Shown piece by piece: positions 10,761-22,400 of a DNA stretch of 64,000 nucleotides (within the stretch, counting starts at the first letter, position 1; every line of letters starts with the position of its first letter). The stretch covers positions 5,079,414 through 5,143,413 of the forward strand of contig NC_134034.1 in assembly GCF_964204645.1 (NCBI RefSeq), read 5' to 3'. The notes under the pieces were generated by a model that searched no databases, had not been told where the DNA came from, and saw only the letters and a list, made by a program, of their open reading frames with translations. A program made the position numbers and the translations under genes. Source of the stretch: Tubulanus polymorphus. Lineage: Eukaryota > Nemertea > Palaeonemertea > Tubulaniformes > Tubulanidae.

Positions 10761-11750
10761 ATGACCCCTGAAGACACTGATCTTTGGTATAGAAAAATGA
10801 TGAGTGTATCCAGGGATAACCATACTATGAAATATCATTTTCCTGCAATGAATGGTTATTTAAGAATTGAGTTTACAGGGTTTAGGCAAACGAAGTCTAC
10901 CAACCTTGACCTTTGACCCTAGAACTCCAAAATCACTAATGCACATCCTTTTCCCAGGGGTAATCATACTATGAAATAACATTGTTCCGTTATCAATGGT
11001 TCTTCTTGAATCGTTTTTACAAGGTTTCATATGAATGATATCTAGTGACCTTGACCTTTTCCCCCAAAATCAATAGGGCACATCCTCTCCCTAGGGGTAA
11101 TCATGCGATGTAATATCATTGTTGCTATCAACAGTTCTTTCTGAATTACATTCTCGACACAAGCTTTCACATGAATGACCTGTAGTGACCTTGACCTTTG
11201 GTCCTTGGACCCCAAAATCAATAGGGCACATCCGCTCCCTAGGGGTAATCATACTACGTAATATCATAGTCCTGCTATCGACGGTTCTTCTTGATTCACG
11301 TTCACAAGGTTTTACATGAATGACCTGTAATATCATTGTTGCTATCAACAGTTCTTTCTGAATTACATTCTCGACACAAGCTTTCACATGAATGACCTTG
11401 ACCTTTGGTCCTTGGACCCCAAAATCAATAAAGCACATCCGCTCCCTAGGGGTAATCATACTACGTAATATCATAGTCCTGCTATCGACGGTTCTTCTTG
11501 ATTCACGTTCACAAGGTTTTACATGAATGACCTGTAATGACCTTGACCTTTGGTCCTTGGACCCCAAAATCAATAGGGCACATCCTCTCCCTAGGCGTAA
11601 TCATACTGTGTAATATCATAGTCCTGCGATCAACGGTTCTTCTTGAATCGCGTTCACAAGCTCATGCGGACGGACGGACAGACGGACGGACGGACGGACG
11701 GAGGCGGATACCAAGTCCCCCACTCGCGGCCTACGCCGCGTGGGGGACGA
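10760..11750. repeat. ~145-bp tandem repeat element ending in (GGAC)n and a hairpin
   Basis: At least five imperfect monomers, marked by GCACATCC(T/G)CTCCCTAGG at about 10941, 11078, 11226, 11433 and 11578 (mostly 137-148 bp apart; one interval of 207 bp holds a partial extra copy). Each contains a TGACCTTGACCTTT-like word. The array ends in (GGAC)n at about 11667-11702 and then a GC-rich hairpin, GTCCCCCAC..GTGGGGGAC (11715-11748). The same plan occurs at 61.37-62.28 kb. ORFs across it are by-products of the repeat. Confidence 0.85.
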
Positions 11751-13190
11751 AAACCAATTTCTACTCACTGACTTACTGAACTGAACCAGCCATGCAGCAG
11801 AGGCCACCGGCAATTTGTTTGTTCACTTAAGATGACTGATTGATTATACTGAATGTGACACTAGATATTCGCAGTCAATTCAGTGTGGTAAAAATATTAG
11901 CCTATACGACAGGTAACTTCACTTACTTCACTTCAATGTCTTTTAAAACTTGTGAACAGTAAATGAATACTTATTTACAAATATTCTGTTGATTGTCTAT
12001 TGTAGGTCATTGTGTGTGTTCTGATGTTGATTTTCTGAGATCCAACTCAGGTTTTCTGAAGAATTAGAAGTTATACGTATTAAATTGAATGAGCTCAACA
12101 TGCACAGAATGAATTGTTGTTGTATCATGGTAAGTTTGAAAAACGGATGAAACATGAATTGAAAAGTCAATCCAGGTTTAATTGTTAGTATATGTATATC
12201 AGTTTAATTTCAGAAAGTAACCTCAATCACGAATCAAAGAGATTAACGAATCCAGCATTAATCATCATGTTATTAGATTCCAAATAACAAGTGGTGAAAC
12301 TCCTAGATTCTGATACAGTGATGAGGTTTAAAGAGCTGGAATTTATTAATAACCACACGACTGAGCATGCAATTGGAATTGAGATTGGATTTAGGCCTAC
12401 TTTCTGGTCAAGACTTGGTCCTTGTGATTCGAGTTAAGTTAGAGATATCAGTGTCATTCTGTTGTCACACAATTTGCCATGTCACAAAATACGTATGTCA
12501 CCGTCTTGTCAGGCAGTCTGTATATTGAATAAGATTTTGTACTAGAAAGTGGACAATAAATATAGAATTGCCAGTAAAAAAGAGTTCGTCGTGGTGGATT
12601 TTAAACTCAATTTCTAGCAAAAATCATGTATGGTCCATGAGGAGAGGAAAATATTGCAAATATCCAGTTGATCTGAATTACTGGTCTATCCCAACTTGCT
12701 GTCTGTATTATCAGGAATATATATAGAGATGCCGCGTTGGACCCAGATATCTGATATCAAAAAACTGACAAGGAGTTCAACTATTGTAAACTTTATTCAG
12801 ACTAGTCATTTTTACATCATCAGAAACACAAGAATTGAGTGAATATATTTTACATATGGTTGACAAAGAAACCATGGCGCCCTTCAGCCAAGTTCCCTCA
12901 GAATGACTATCACAGGTGATCCCTTTTTCTTACCTACAAAATTAATAAGTATCAATTCAGTAGTGGCTATTCGAATTCGAGTAATATCAGCGGATTAATT
13001 CGATACTCACAGCAATTAATGCCTTTTCTTCGGTCTTTAAATTTCCATTTGTTTTATGATTACATTTATGATTCATAGATTATCAGCTGATTTACTGTAA
13101 TCAATCATTCCAGTGCGATTTTGATATTACTCTTGGTTTCGCTTATTCGATGAGACTCCATTTTAACCTGGAAGTAGCTCGATACTGACA
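11751..13190. other. Intergenic, no gene seen
   Basis: AT-rich unique DNA. Near 12750-12850 the minus strand reads CTGATGATGTAAAAATGAC followed by AATAAAG, reminiscent of a retroelement 3' terminus, but nothing coding is attached. Confidence 0.5.
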
Positions 13191-13193
13191 TGT

Positions 13194-14703
13194 TTGATAT
13201 GCATCGGCAATGTAAAATGGAAAATGCTAAATAACCATGAATGGACAATAGGCATTTTCCTGGACCTTTCGAAGGCTTATGACACTCTTAACCACGATAT
13301 ACTACTAGATAAACTTGAACATTACGGCATCCGAGGAATAGCAAGAGATTGGTTTTCCTCATATCTTTCTAATCGTCAACAATACGTTTCGTACAAATCC
13401 TACAACTCCTCTACACTATCCTAAAACATCGGTGTACCCCAGGGTTCCATCCTAGCTCTTTCTAATTTACATCAATGGTATCTATGCCTCCACGGTAAAC
13501 ATGAAGTATATATTATTCGCTGACGATACAAATTGCATTGCTTCTCATACACACCTCAACACACTCATACAGTATATTAATTATGACCTAAACATATTGA
13601 ATGACTGGCTTATCGCTAATAAACTAACCCCTAATCTGAACAAAACTAAATATATCATATTTCATAATTATGAGAGAAGACCATTCATAAACCACATACA
13701 ACAAATCAAAATAGGCAACTTAGAACTTGAAAGAGTAAAACAAAAAGATTTCCTCGGCTTGACAATACATGAAAATCTGAACTGGAAACCACATATCGAC
13801 AAAATACACAAGAAATTTCACAAATTACTGGTATCATAAACAAAACTAAAAACATCCTAGACACACAAAATTTACTTTCTCTTTACTACACCTTAGTCTA
13901 TCCTCATTTCAACTATGGCTTGTTGGCTTGGGGCCACTCGCCTTATAATAAGAAATGCCTCCTAATCCAAAAGAAGATCCTTCGAATAATCACCAACTCT
14001 AAGTACACTGCACACACAGACCCACTTTTTTGAAATCTTGAAATCCTCAAAATCAATGATGTCCTCATCCTTAAAACTGCACTTTTTATTCAAAACACCA
14101 TCAAATCTTCACCCCATTACTTTTCTAATTACTTCACCGCGGAAAACTTATCTCCTTTAGTCAACATCAGAAAAAGCATATATTTAGACCACGTATATTC
14201 TTTATTTTCAAAACAAACACCGCCAAACCCGCATCAAAATTCACCTCAAAACATTCTTTCAAACATCTGGCAAAACTACCTTTTTCCAATGACATCCTAC
14301 AAACAAGCAAACAAAATTTAAAACGTAAACTCAGACCATATCTCACCTCCGCCTACAATGATATCCATCAATGTAATAACCCTAATTTTTATAATTGCTC
14401 ACTCTCCTGAACCCTCTAGCTTACTCATATAAACTCTCCTGAAATTATCAAAAATCATCAACTTTCATTTCCTTCCCCTTTATTTCTTCATTTCTCTTTC
14501 GTTTTTTTCCCTGGGTGCTTGCGACAGCGGCCTAAAGGCTTTGCTTGGCCCACACTGAAAGCTACTGTTCTCTCTCTCTTTTTATAATTGTGCTTTGTTT
14601 AAAAAAATTGTAAATTTTATTGTTTGTTTTCTCTCAACCTGTGTACATAGCCTGTCATGCTTTCTGTGAAATAAATTTGAACTTGAACTTGAACTTGAAC
14701 TTG
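13194..14703 (+). pseudogene. 5'-truncated LINE with RT and (TTGAAC)n tail
   Basis: The RT finger/palm begins at about 13245 with [21 protein letters not shown] and [21 protein letters not shown]. After a break near 13425 comes the catalytic block YILFADDTNCIAS (13501 on; FADD replaces the usual YADD), then LNDWLIANKLTPNLNKTKYI and FLGLTIHENLNWKPHI, and the thumb/C-terminus to about 14400 (LLSLYYTLVYPHFNYGLLAWG). Stops and frameshifts interrupt it. The 3' end is AATAAATTTGAAC followed by (TTGAAC)n at 14676-14703. It lacks the endonuclease, as expected for 5' truncation. The family is of the CR1/Jockey type; the exact clade is uncertain. Confidence 0.85.
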
Positions 14704-14728
14704 GAGGATGGGATCAACCGGTCTCTAA

Positions 14729-15072
14729 AGGCGTTTTTACGAGCATCCGATTTTTGCGATCGATCGTAGGAACGCATTTACGAGCACCGATTTTTGCGAT
14801 CGATTTCACGATCGGCGTTTTTACGAACACGATTTTCCGATCGATTTTTGAAATCGACCAACTCGCTCGGCGAGCGATTTGGCGATTTGATTTCCAAGAT
14901 GGCGGCACCGGGTAGTTCAAAACCATACATTTTTTTCCTCAACGTCGCCATATTTATGTCATGTGATTAGCCAAATCCATCGTCGTTTTTACGAACGTTC
15001 GATTCGATCGTACGATCGGAGCAAATCGTTCACGAAATCGATCGCAAAAATCGGATGCTCGTAAAAACGCCT
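14729..15072. mobile_element. Harbinger-type MITE, 36-bp TIRs, TAA duplication
   Basis: Perfect TIRs begin AGGCGTTTTTACGAGCATCC on one side and are exactly inverted on the other. TAA flanks both ends (14726-14728, 15073-15075), the 3-bp target duplication of PIF/Harbinger. Internal CGATCG-rich repeats run inward. A short ATG reading MAAPGSSKP at about 14899 resembles the start of the Harbinger DNA-binding partner. Length 344 bp, non-autonomous. Confidence 0.85.
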
Positions 15073-15489
15073 TAACTGAAGGTAGAGACCGGCAACCAGT
15101 CTAGCACAACTTGAAGGCGTTTCGTCCCTTGTAGTTTTATGTAGTAAAGCGTCACTGCCGTTTGATAATAATCCTTAACGACCAATTGTTTATCGGAACT
15201 TTATAGCGGATAAATACACAATATAAACACTAGGTATTTCAGTGATAATTTGAATTTATTTGCAGTTCATATTTAGCGCCATTCTCGCGAGATTATCAAC
15301 AACCCGGAAATAAAATCCAAGCCCATCGCCAAACCCCTGTGCGTCAGACAACCATCAGTAAACTCTCGGCGGAACAAATTTCTCACCCATTATCAATAGT
15401 AGATTGACTATACAACAGGCCCCCATTCATTATATTAAGCCCCTTACACTCGATGAAATATAAAAATATAGAAAATGAATCGTAATTTA

Positions 15490-16110
<621 letters not shown>

Positions 16111-18660
16111 TTTAAAAGACAATAAACATTAATTGTATAAATGGAATGTACCCTCTATGAGACCCTGAGAAGAAACTTCTTACCTGACTACTACACGGAC
16201 AATCCATCTGTTTACAAATTCATAGTTTACTAGCTGATAGCTCAATGAACCAATATAATGATATTCAAAGGAAATAAGCTTGCACAAATTCGAATGAGAA
16301 CCCTTAGGGGGAACTATTTTTTATCACCAAGCGTATTTCGGATTAGATGGAATAAGTGTCTGGATCCACACATACACACTAGCACGCACGCACACACACG
16401 GACGCACACACACTTTTGGGAATTTTGTGCTTTCGAAGTTTTGGTCGGCCGAAAACGTGCTTACGATGGCGTTTTCTTAAATATTGAGCATTGTTGTCTG
16501 TTTCTTTCGCTTAGGCACTGTCATTTTGCATATGACTTTCAATAGCCAGCGCTTTGTTTGAGTGTAACCGTCGCCCGGTTGGTGAGCGAAAGCAACAAAA
16601 ACAAGTTGTAGGAAGTTGTACCGTGTTTTTGTTTGTCGATGAAAATATATCAGCGTGTGCGCCAAACACACCCGATTGAAAAAAACAAGTGTGTACGACT
16701 ACGTTGTTCTAACCACAAGTTACTACAGACTACGGCACGTAAATAATTATAGGCCCGGAACAACTTTTAACACGGGAGCCAGGCCTAGGTCAAATCATCG
16801 TCAAATCACCGCGCCATTCAAGAAAGGGACAAATTATTATTATTATTATTATTATTATGTGAATTGCAACTGATTCCGGAAATGACTCACTTCGAATTTT
16901 TCATGCATCGTTTAGTATGGAGTGAATGGTTTTCGTGTAAACTCGGGCCCGGGACAACTCGTCTCCATGTGATCGCGGCTTATTGCGGTACTTAAAACTC
17001 CGTGTCCATATTGAGGGGCATTGTACTTTGTTTCGCAAAAACTTTCACTTGCTACGTCGAAATGAAACATGAAAACAAGAAGCATCGGTGAATCTTTTAA
17101 GATGATTTTATTTTAGAAAACGTAAACAGAGAATTTCATGTTTTGAATCGCGACAGCGGTGGAAGGTACAGTGAGCGGTGACTACCAATGATTCAATTTA
17201 CCCGACACACGAAAGAAAAATCTGAAAAATGAACGGATATACATAGAAATAAATACTCCATAAGATGTTTCGTTTCGCTACATTTATGCTCTTATGAATG
17301 TAGCACTGTGTTATGCCTGACGTTTTGAAACTCCACCTCCGACCTGGAGCTATTTCGATGTCCGTTAAAAGGATATGTACATCGATTTTTATTACCGGTG
17401 TTCCACTGGTTTATGTTCCACTGCTACCTATTTTCAAGCAGAGCCGTCGGAAGGAATTTTTCAGTGGCGAGGCTTATTTCTGAAAGGGGGTCTGGGGCCC
17501 CCCTAGAAAGATTTTTGAAAATTCAATCGCCAGAGATGCGTTTTGGGGCCATTTCACGGTCTCATTCACAGAAGCATGAGAAGTCGTGTACCAACCACCT
17601 AGTACAGGGAACGACGAGCTGCTACGCGGTACAGCGTGTTTTTGTAAAAATTTTTGTTAAGCAAAAAAGTGGGGCGGCTTTGGCCGCCCCTGTCGTCCCT
17701 GTTCCAACGGCCCCGTTTCAAGTACGTAGTACCTAATTTAGATCGAGTAGACTTTTAAGTTCATCATTGAAAAAGGGAGCCAAAACAGTACTCCGAAGCA
17801 GTCATAAAGGTATATCTAAGTCTTCTTGTTTCATTGACGTTTCGGGTAGAATGCTTATGTACCCATCGTCAGAGTTTATACGAAATGACAGTCCATTGTA
17901 GAAACTACTTTATAAAGTTTACATTACGAGGGAGGATTTTATTATGGTACTAAGCGTTCACACGGTTGGATTATTCGCGGCATATTCGCGGCTTATTCGG
18001 TACCGTACTGAAATACCGGGCTTGTTGAGCGTAGCCAGTAACCCGATCTCAATAATGTGGTCTACAGAGCTGGCCGCGTATTTTCTGCTGTGTGACCGCG
18101 GATTCGGTCGCGTATGGCAGTACGCTACTCTAAACCAGGGGGTGAATGTCGTTTATCACGCGAGTGGCAGTTTTTACTTTCGTTTTCAACATAAGAAGCC
18201 ACTTCAACGAACGAAGATAAAGTCACATGATTTATTGTCGCTCTCTTGTAATAATATACGACGTACGTATTTTTCCTCGAGCTTTATTTTATAATTGTAA
18301 CACCAAATTGACAATTCACACTGCAGTTCGGAAAATAAGAAAGCAAATTAAGAATGGTGGATTCAAAATGTATACATGTACAAGAAAACGACAATAGCGT
18401 GGAATCGTCAACTCGAAATCACTCTCAATAACGGCATAACTAGAGCGCTTACTAAGTTCCGAACCAACTCGCTTTCTGTAAGCGCGACAAAACTATACGT
18501 CAGTGCGTAAGTACGTCGTATGATGCGTGGCAAGCCGAGGAACCCGCGTGAACGCCGCTATAGATGATATAGTTTATGTCGAGAACCGCACTCTTCCGTC
18601 AGTTATAATTGATAATTCATACAAACCCATTGTTTTGCTGGCTTTTTGTAAATAATAGCT
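16111..18660. other. Intergenic, downstream of the PDF gene
   Basis: Mostly unique DNA. It holds a (CA)-rich tract at 16368-16412, an (ATT)n run at 16832-16857, and at about 17430-17720 a repeat-like segment with runs such as GGGGTCTGGGGCCCCCC and GGCGGCTTTGGCCGCCCC. No exon with plausible splice sites was recognised. Confidence 0.5.
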
Positions 18661-18662
18661 TT

Positions 18663-18797
18663 TTACTTTCGTCCAACTCTTGAGAAGTCAACCGGTAAAT
18701 TCCACAGTGAGTCGATCGTTCCGGAGTTTCGCTTCCGAGCGGTGCTGTCACTACTCATTACTATCTTCATGATTCTGGCGGCATTTTGCAAAATTTC
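18663..18797 (-). CDS. pdf: PDF/cerebrin neuropeptide precursor, exon 2 (mature peptide)
   Basis: The exon opens after a TATTGTAG acceptor and encodes 44 residues plus a TAA stop. It finishes the PDF-associated peptide, then has a dibasic KR site, then NSGTIDSLWNLPVDFSRV, then GRK and stop. The Gly supplies a C-terminal amide after RK removal, so the predicted hormone is an 18-residue amidated peptide. It matches the family pattern N-x-G/E-x-x-(D/N)-(A/S)-L-x-x-L/M-P (arthropod PDH/PDF and molluscan cerebrin). PDF signals through a secretin-type GPCR and acts in clock and arousal circuits (family knowledge). It joins exon 1 (19417-19319) in phase 0 across a 521-bp GT-AG intron, giving a 77-residue precursor, the usual size. 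The plus-strand ORF at 18742-18984 is its shadow. Confidence 0.88.
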   Translation of the reverse strand, partial: EILQNAARIMKIVMSSDSTARKRNSGTIDSLWNLPVDFSRVGRK

Positions 18798-19318
18798 CTA
18801 CAATACCAACAAAGAAAATCTAATTAGAGAACTATCCATGAGTTTTCCTGATTTGCTGTACCCATTTGTAGCACTGCGCACGTTTGGTCCAGATATGAAA
18901 ACCTGGTTTAAACTTACCCATACATACAGGTCGATGGATTCTAGACAGATATTTTCAACATTTAAAGATCTCTTTCAACATTAAGATTTACACATAGAAA
19001 ACAACCAAAAATACAAAAAATTTACCCTAATTAGTCGCTTGCCCGTTCAGGCTAAATGGAAGATTGTTTGAATGAACCGGAACCGAATTTCCCAATTATG
19101 TACTTCAATTTAAACAAAAAATTATGTAAACTCGACCGCAGATCACACAACTACTACTTCGATTTCCGATTTTAAAATCAAACCCCCTGTTTCGCTCCCG
19201 GCAGGTGTGGTGGGCCTGTAAGGGACACTCAATAAAAAAAAAATCAAACAAAATTTACCTACCAAAGGGACAATCCCTATATTTAAACATCAAGATTTGT
19301 TGAGACGTAATTACTAAC

Positions 19319-19417
19319 CTGTTTTTCGGCTTCTTGGTTCGAATGTGGGGCCGCCAAACTCTGACCAATCAAAACGAAGCACACAAGCACCAACAAAACT
19401 GTCACTCTGCGTTTCAT
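19319..19417 (-). CDS. pdf: PDF/cerebrin neuropeptide precursor, exon 1 (signal peptide)
   Basis: Encodes 33 residues from the ATG: MKRR, then a hydrophobic core VTVLLVLVCFVLIGQSL, and a likely signal cleavage after Ala-Ala before PHSNQEAEKQ, the start of the PDF-associated peptide. The donor is CAG|GTTAGT in phase 0. An ORF can be extended upstream to 19603, but a good acceptor (GATTTCAG) lies eight bases before this ATG. The upstream part is therefore probably intron, and a 5' UTR exon should lie at higher coordinates. The signal peptide fits secretion through the regulated pathway. Identity rests mainly on exon 2. Confidence 0.85.
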
Positions 19418-22400
19418 TCTTGAGACTGAAATCAGAGAATTTACATTCTTTTCAAGAGGTAGGCCCTTTTGGAACACGTTTTTCAATAAGGACAGGATTA
19501 TCAAAAAGTCCTTAAAACTGGTAACTTTTATAATAAAACAAAAGCCTAATTTGTCAGAAATTTTGGAATCAAACGATAATGCAGCGAGAATACCTTGCCC
19601 CATTCCTAATTTTGCTCTGAAATATTTGGTAAGATCCCTTAGATTTTAGTTCTGGATAATGGTTTCCGTTGGCGAGTTCAATATAGAGGGACTGGTGAAT
19701 ACGGTGTGATTGCATTTGAAGGCTTTTTATCATATCAATATGACACCCGTTAAGTTCGGTTTCACATTGTCCAACTTTGAATAGTTATCGGAGATCAGTA
19801 TGAGGAAATGAATATAGCTATTTAGGTTTCATACCTTTTAAGTATTTCAACTTTCCAAAGTCGAGACAACATTTAACCTGATAGTTGAACTGTATAAATG
19901 TAATTTGTTTTTGAAACAAGAATCCGCTGACGGAAAATAACGGCTTGAATTAAAAAGTAAAATCTCGGCAACGGGTGAACGACTTAGCACGATACAAGAT
20001 ACCGGTATATTGAATATTAAGAAATTACTGGTGACACGTGTATTATCAGAGCTTACCACTGGCAGGTGACGGGGTAAGCCGCTTTTGATATAATTAAAAC
20101 TGTCATGTCTTGCGACTACCGTTGCAAAATTAATGATCGAATATGCGTTATATTTAACCGTAATTTTCATTTTCAAACCATATCAAATTAAGTTCTAATG
20201 TGTGTAAAAAACCTATCAGCGAATTAATTTATTTCATTCATGAGTTAATCCACACAAAAGCGTTGGGTGTGCCGCACAAACACGTGACGTAGTTTTCAAT
20301 CAACTTGGATAGTATAAAATTGTCTGCAGGCTTATAGATAAAGATACACAGTAAGATAAAATACAAAGTAATGTAGAACAAGCCATGAAACTGCTTTAAT
20401 TACCGTCCCCCGCCCAACTAGCATCGAAGTAAATCCCTCCTCACCATCTGCAAGCTGAAAAAAGACCAGCTGACTTCACAGGTGTCTTCCCATTTCGCAT
20501 CCTATCTATTCCTATTTTGCCCCTTCCCATCTCACTCCTATCAATCTTTTTTCGTCCTACCAATCTTTTTCAATCGCCATTCCCGCGTGGAAATTTGATT
20601 TTCGATGTTGTTTCTCGACTGATAAGATCATTTAGATTTGTATATCGTGGATTTTATACTTGACACTCTATTCCACTTCTGAGTAAGGCTACTCGACTAC
20701 GATATTGACAAAATTTCTAGTCTACGATCAGATTACTTTTGATACATAACTCGTCTGAATTGTTCTAGTTTTTTTTGTCTTTGCTATAAAAATCATGTCA
20801 CAATATCAAACGTAGCATCTTTGATAATCTACAAAAAAGTGATAGGGAAGGGGACAGAAATGACAAAGGACAAAATGGGAAAAAACCGACTCCACCCGGG
20901 TGAATCTAATATACGTGACCGCTTCCACAGCCACTCATCACGTGATATTCAAATGGTACTCAAAGTGTCTCTTTAACGTTAGAGTCTAACCCAACCGATT
21001 GTTGTATCCTGTAATTCCTTAATACATTTTTGTGACCAGAAATCTTCTTATCTCATCACATCTTATCAGTATGAAGATCGATTCTGACAGCGTAAAAGCT
21101 TTTTAAACCACGCTACGACTTTATGAAATAATGAGGGTTTATTGACAAAATCTGTTTTTGTGACGTGTCGAACTCGAAAGATAATTTGATTAATATTTGA
21201 AGATGCGTGGATAGTGGTGTGTGGAGAGTTGAGAGAACGTATAACACGTGGTTATTGTTTAGTAAACCGAGTTGGGGAAGTACTTGAAGTAAACAGCTAG
21301 TGATAAAACGTGACAAATTGAATTAGTGGTGAAACCTACGGAGTGAAGTTTATACCGGAGAGTACGTATGAATAATCCTGGTGACGAGTATATTTTAAAA
21401 GCATCCAATTACTACACTACTCTAACGAGCAGGTCTTCGAGATGAGATCTAAGGAAGTAGAAATAGAACAAACTCAGTTCTATGAAAATCACAACAAAAC
21501 CCCCATAACAATGCTATCATTCCATTCTGAAGTTAATTTTGTACTTAAGTTTTAGAAATGTTAATAAATTATTCATTTTACTCGTGGAAATACGTAATTC
21601 ATAATTTTTCTAAATCCGTACTGGATTTTTGGTCTATTGACCAACATAACGTAGTAACTCGGTATTTCCAACCGCTTAATCCATACCGCTGAGATTGCCA
21701 TCGCAAAACCTGAAAAAATGTGTACGTTTAGACATTCATTGTCACCGGCTTGTTCACCGAGTGGGAGCCACTTTGAGTTTCGTTTCCTTTTAGGTTCCGT
21801 GCGGCGATACCGCTCCCGTTTTATGTATGTCCCCGAAGCCACGACACTCCACTCAAACAAATGGAGACATTCTCTGATTCGAGCTTTTTAAGATTTTTGG
21901 GTTCATCTCATTGATTTTCAAAAAAGTGTATTTATATCTATATAACGCGATTTATTATCAACGAACTGAGTTTTTCTGCGCCGTATCGAGGCTTTGTTCT
22001 AAGTTTAACACCGAGGTACAGGTTTTATGACAGTGATGGATCAACCAAGGGGCGAGCGCTCCCCCTCAAAATTTAAAGGTGCCGTACAAGACAATTGCAG
22101 ACTTTTCTTTTCTTAAATGTAATTTTTTTCTGAAACTAAACCATCCTTATTCGGTGTGTCAAAAATATTTTTGATGTTTTCGGGTGACTTTCCACCAGAT
22201 AAGCGCAGATAGCTCTAAAATTGCATCAAATTTAGAACGTTTTATGGGGCAAAGCTCCCAGACCAATCCCCTAGGGGCTTCGCACCGAGACGCTCCGAGA
22301 GTGCCCTTATTTACCGAAATTTGCCCTAATTTTCCCTGCAACGTTCAACATGTGCCTCAGTATAAACTTGAATAGGGAGATAATTTCTCCCCAATGCAGG

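Noticed and set aside
11091-11573. 160-codon minus-strand ORF
   Set aside because: Runs through the 145-bp tandem repeats; the repeated peptide is a by-product of the monomer length.
18742-18984. 80-codon plus-strand ORF with a hydrophobic start
   Set aside because: It is antisense to the PDF exon 2, which has splice sites, a dibasic site and an amidation signal.
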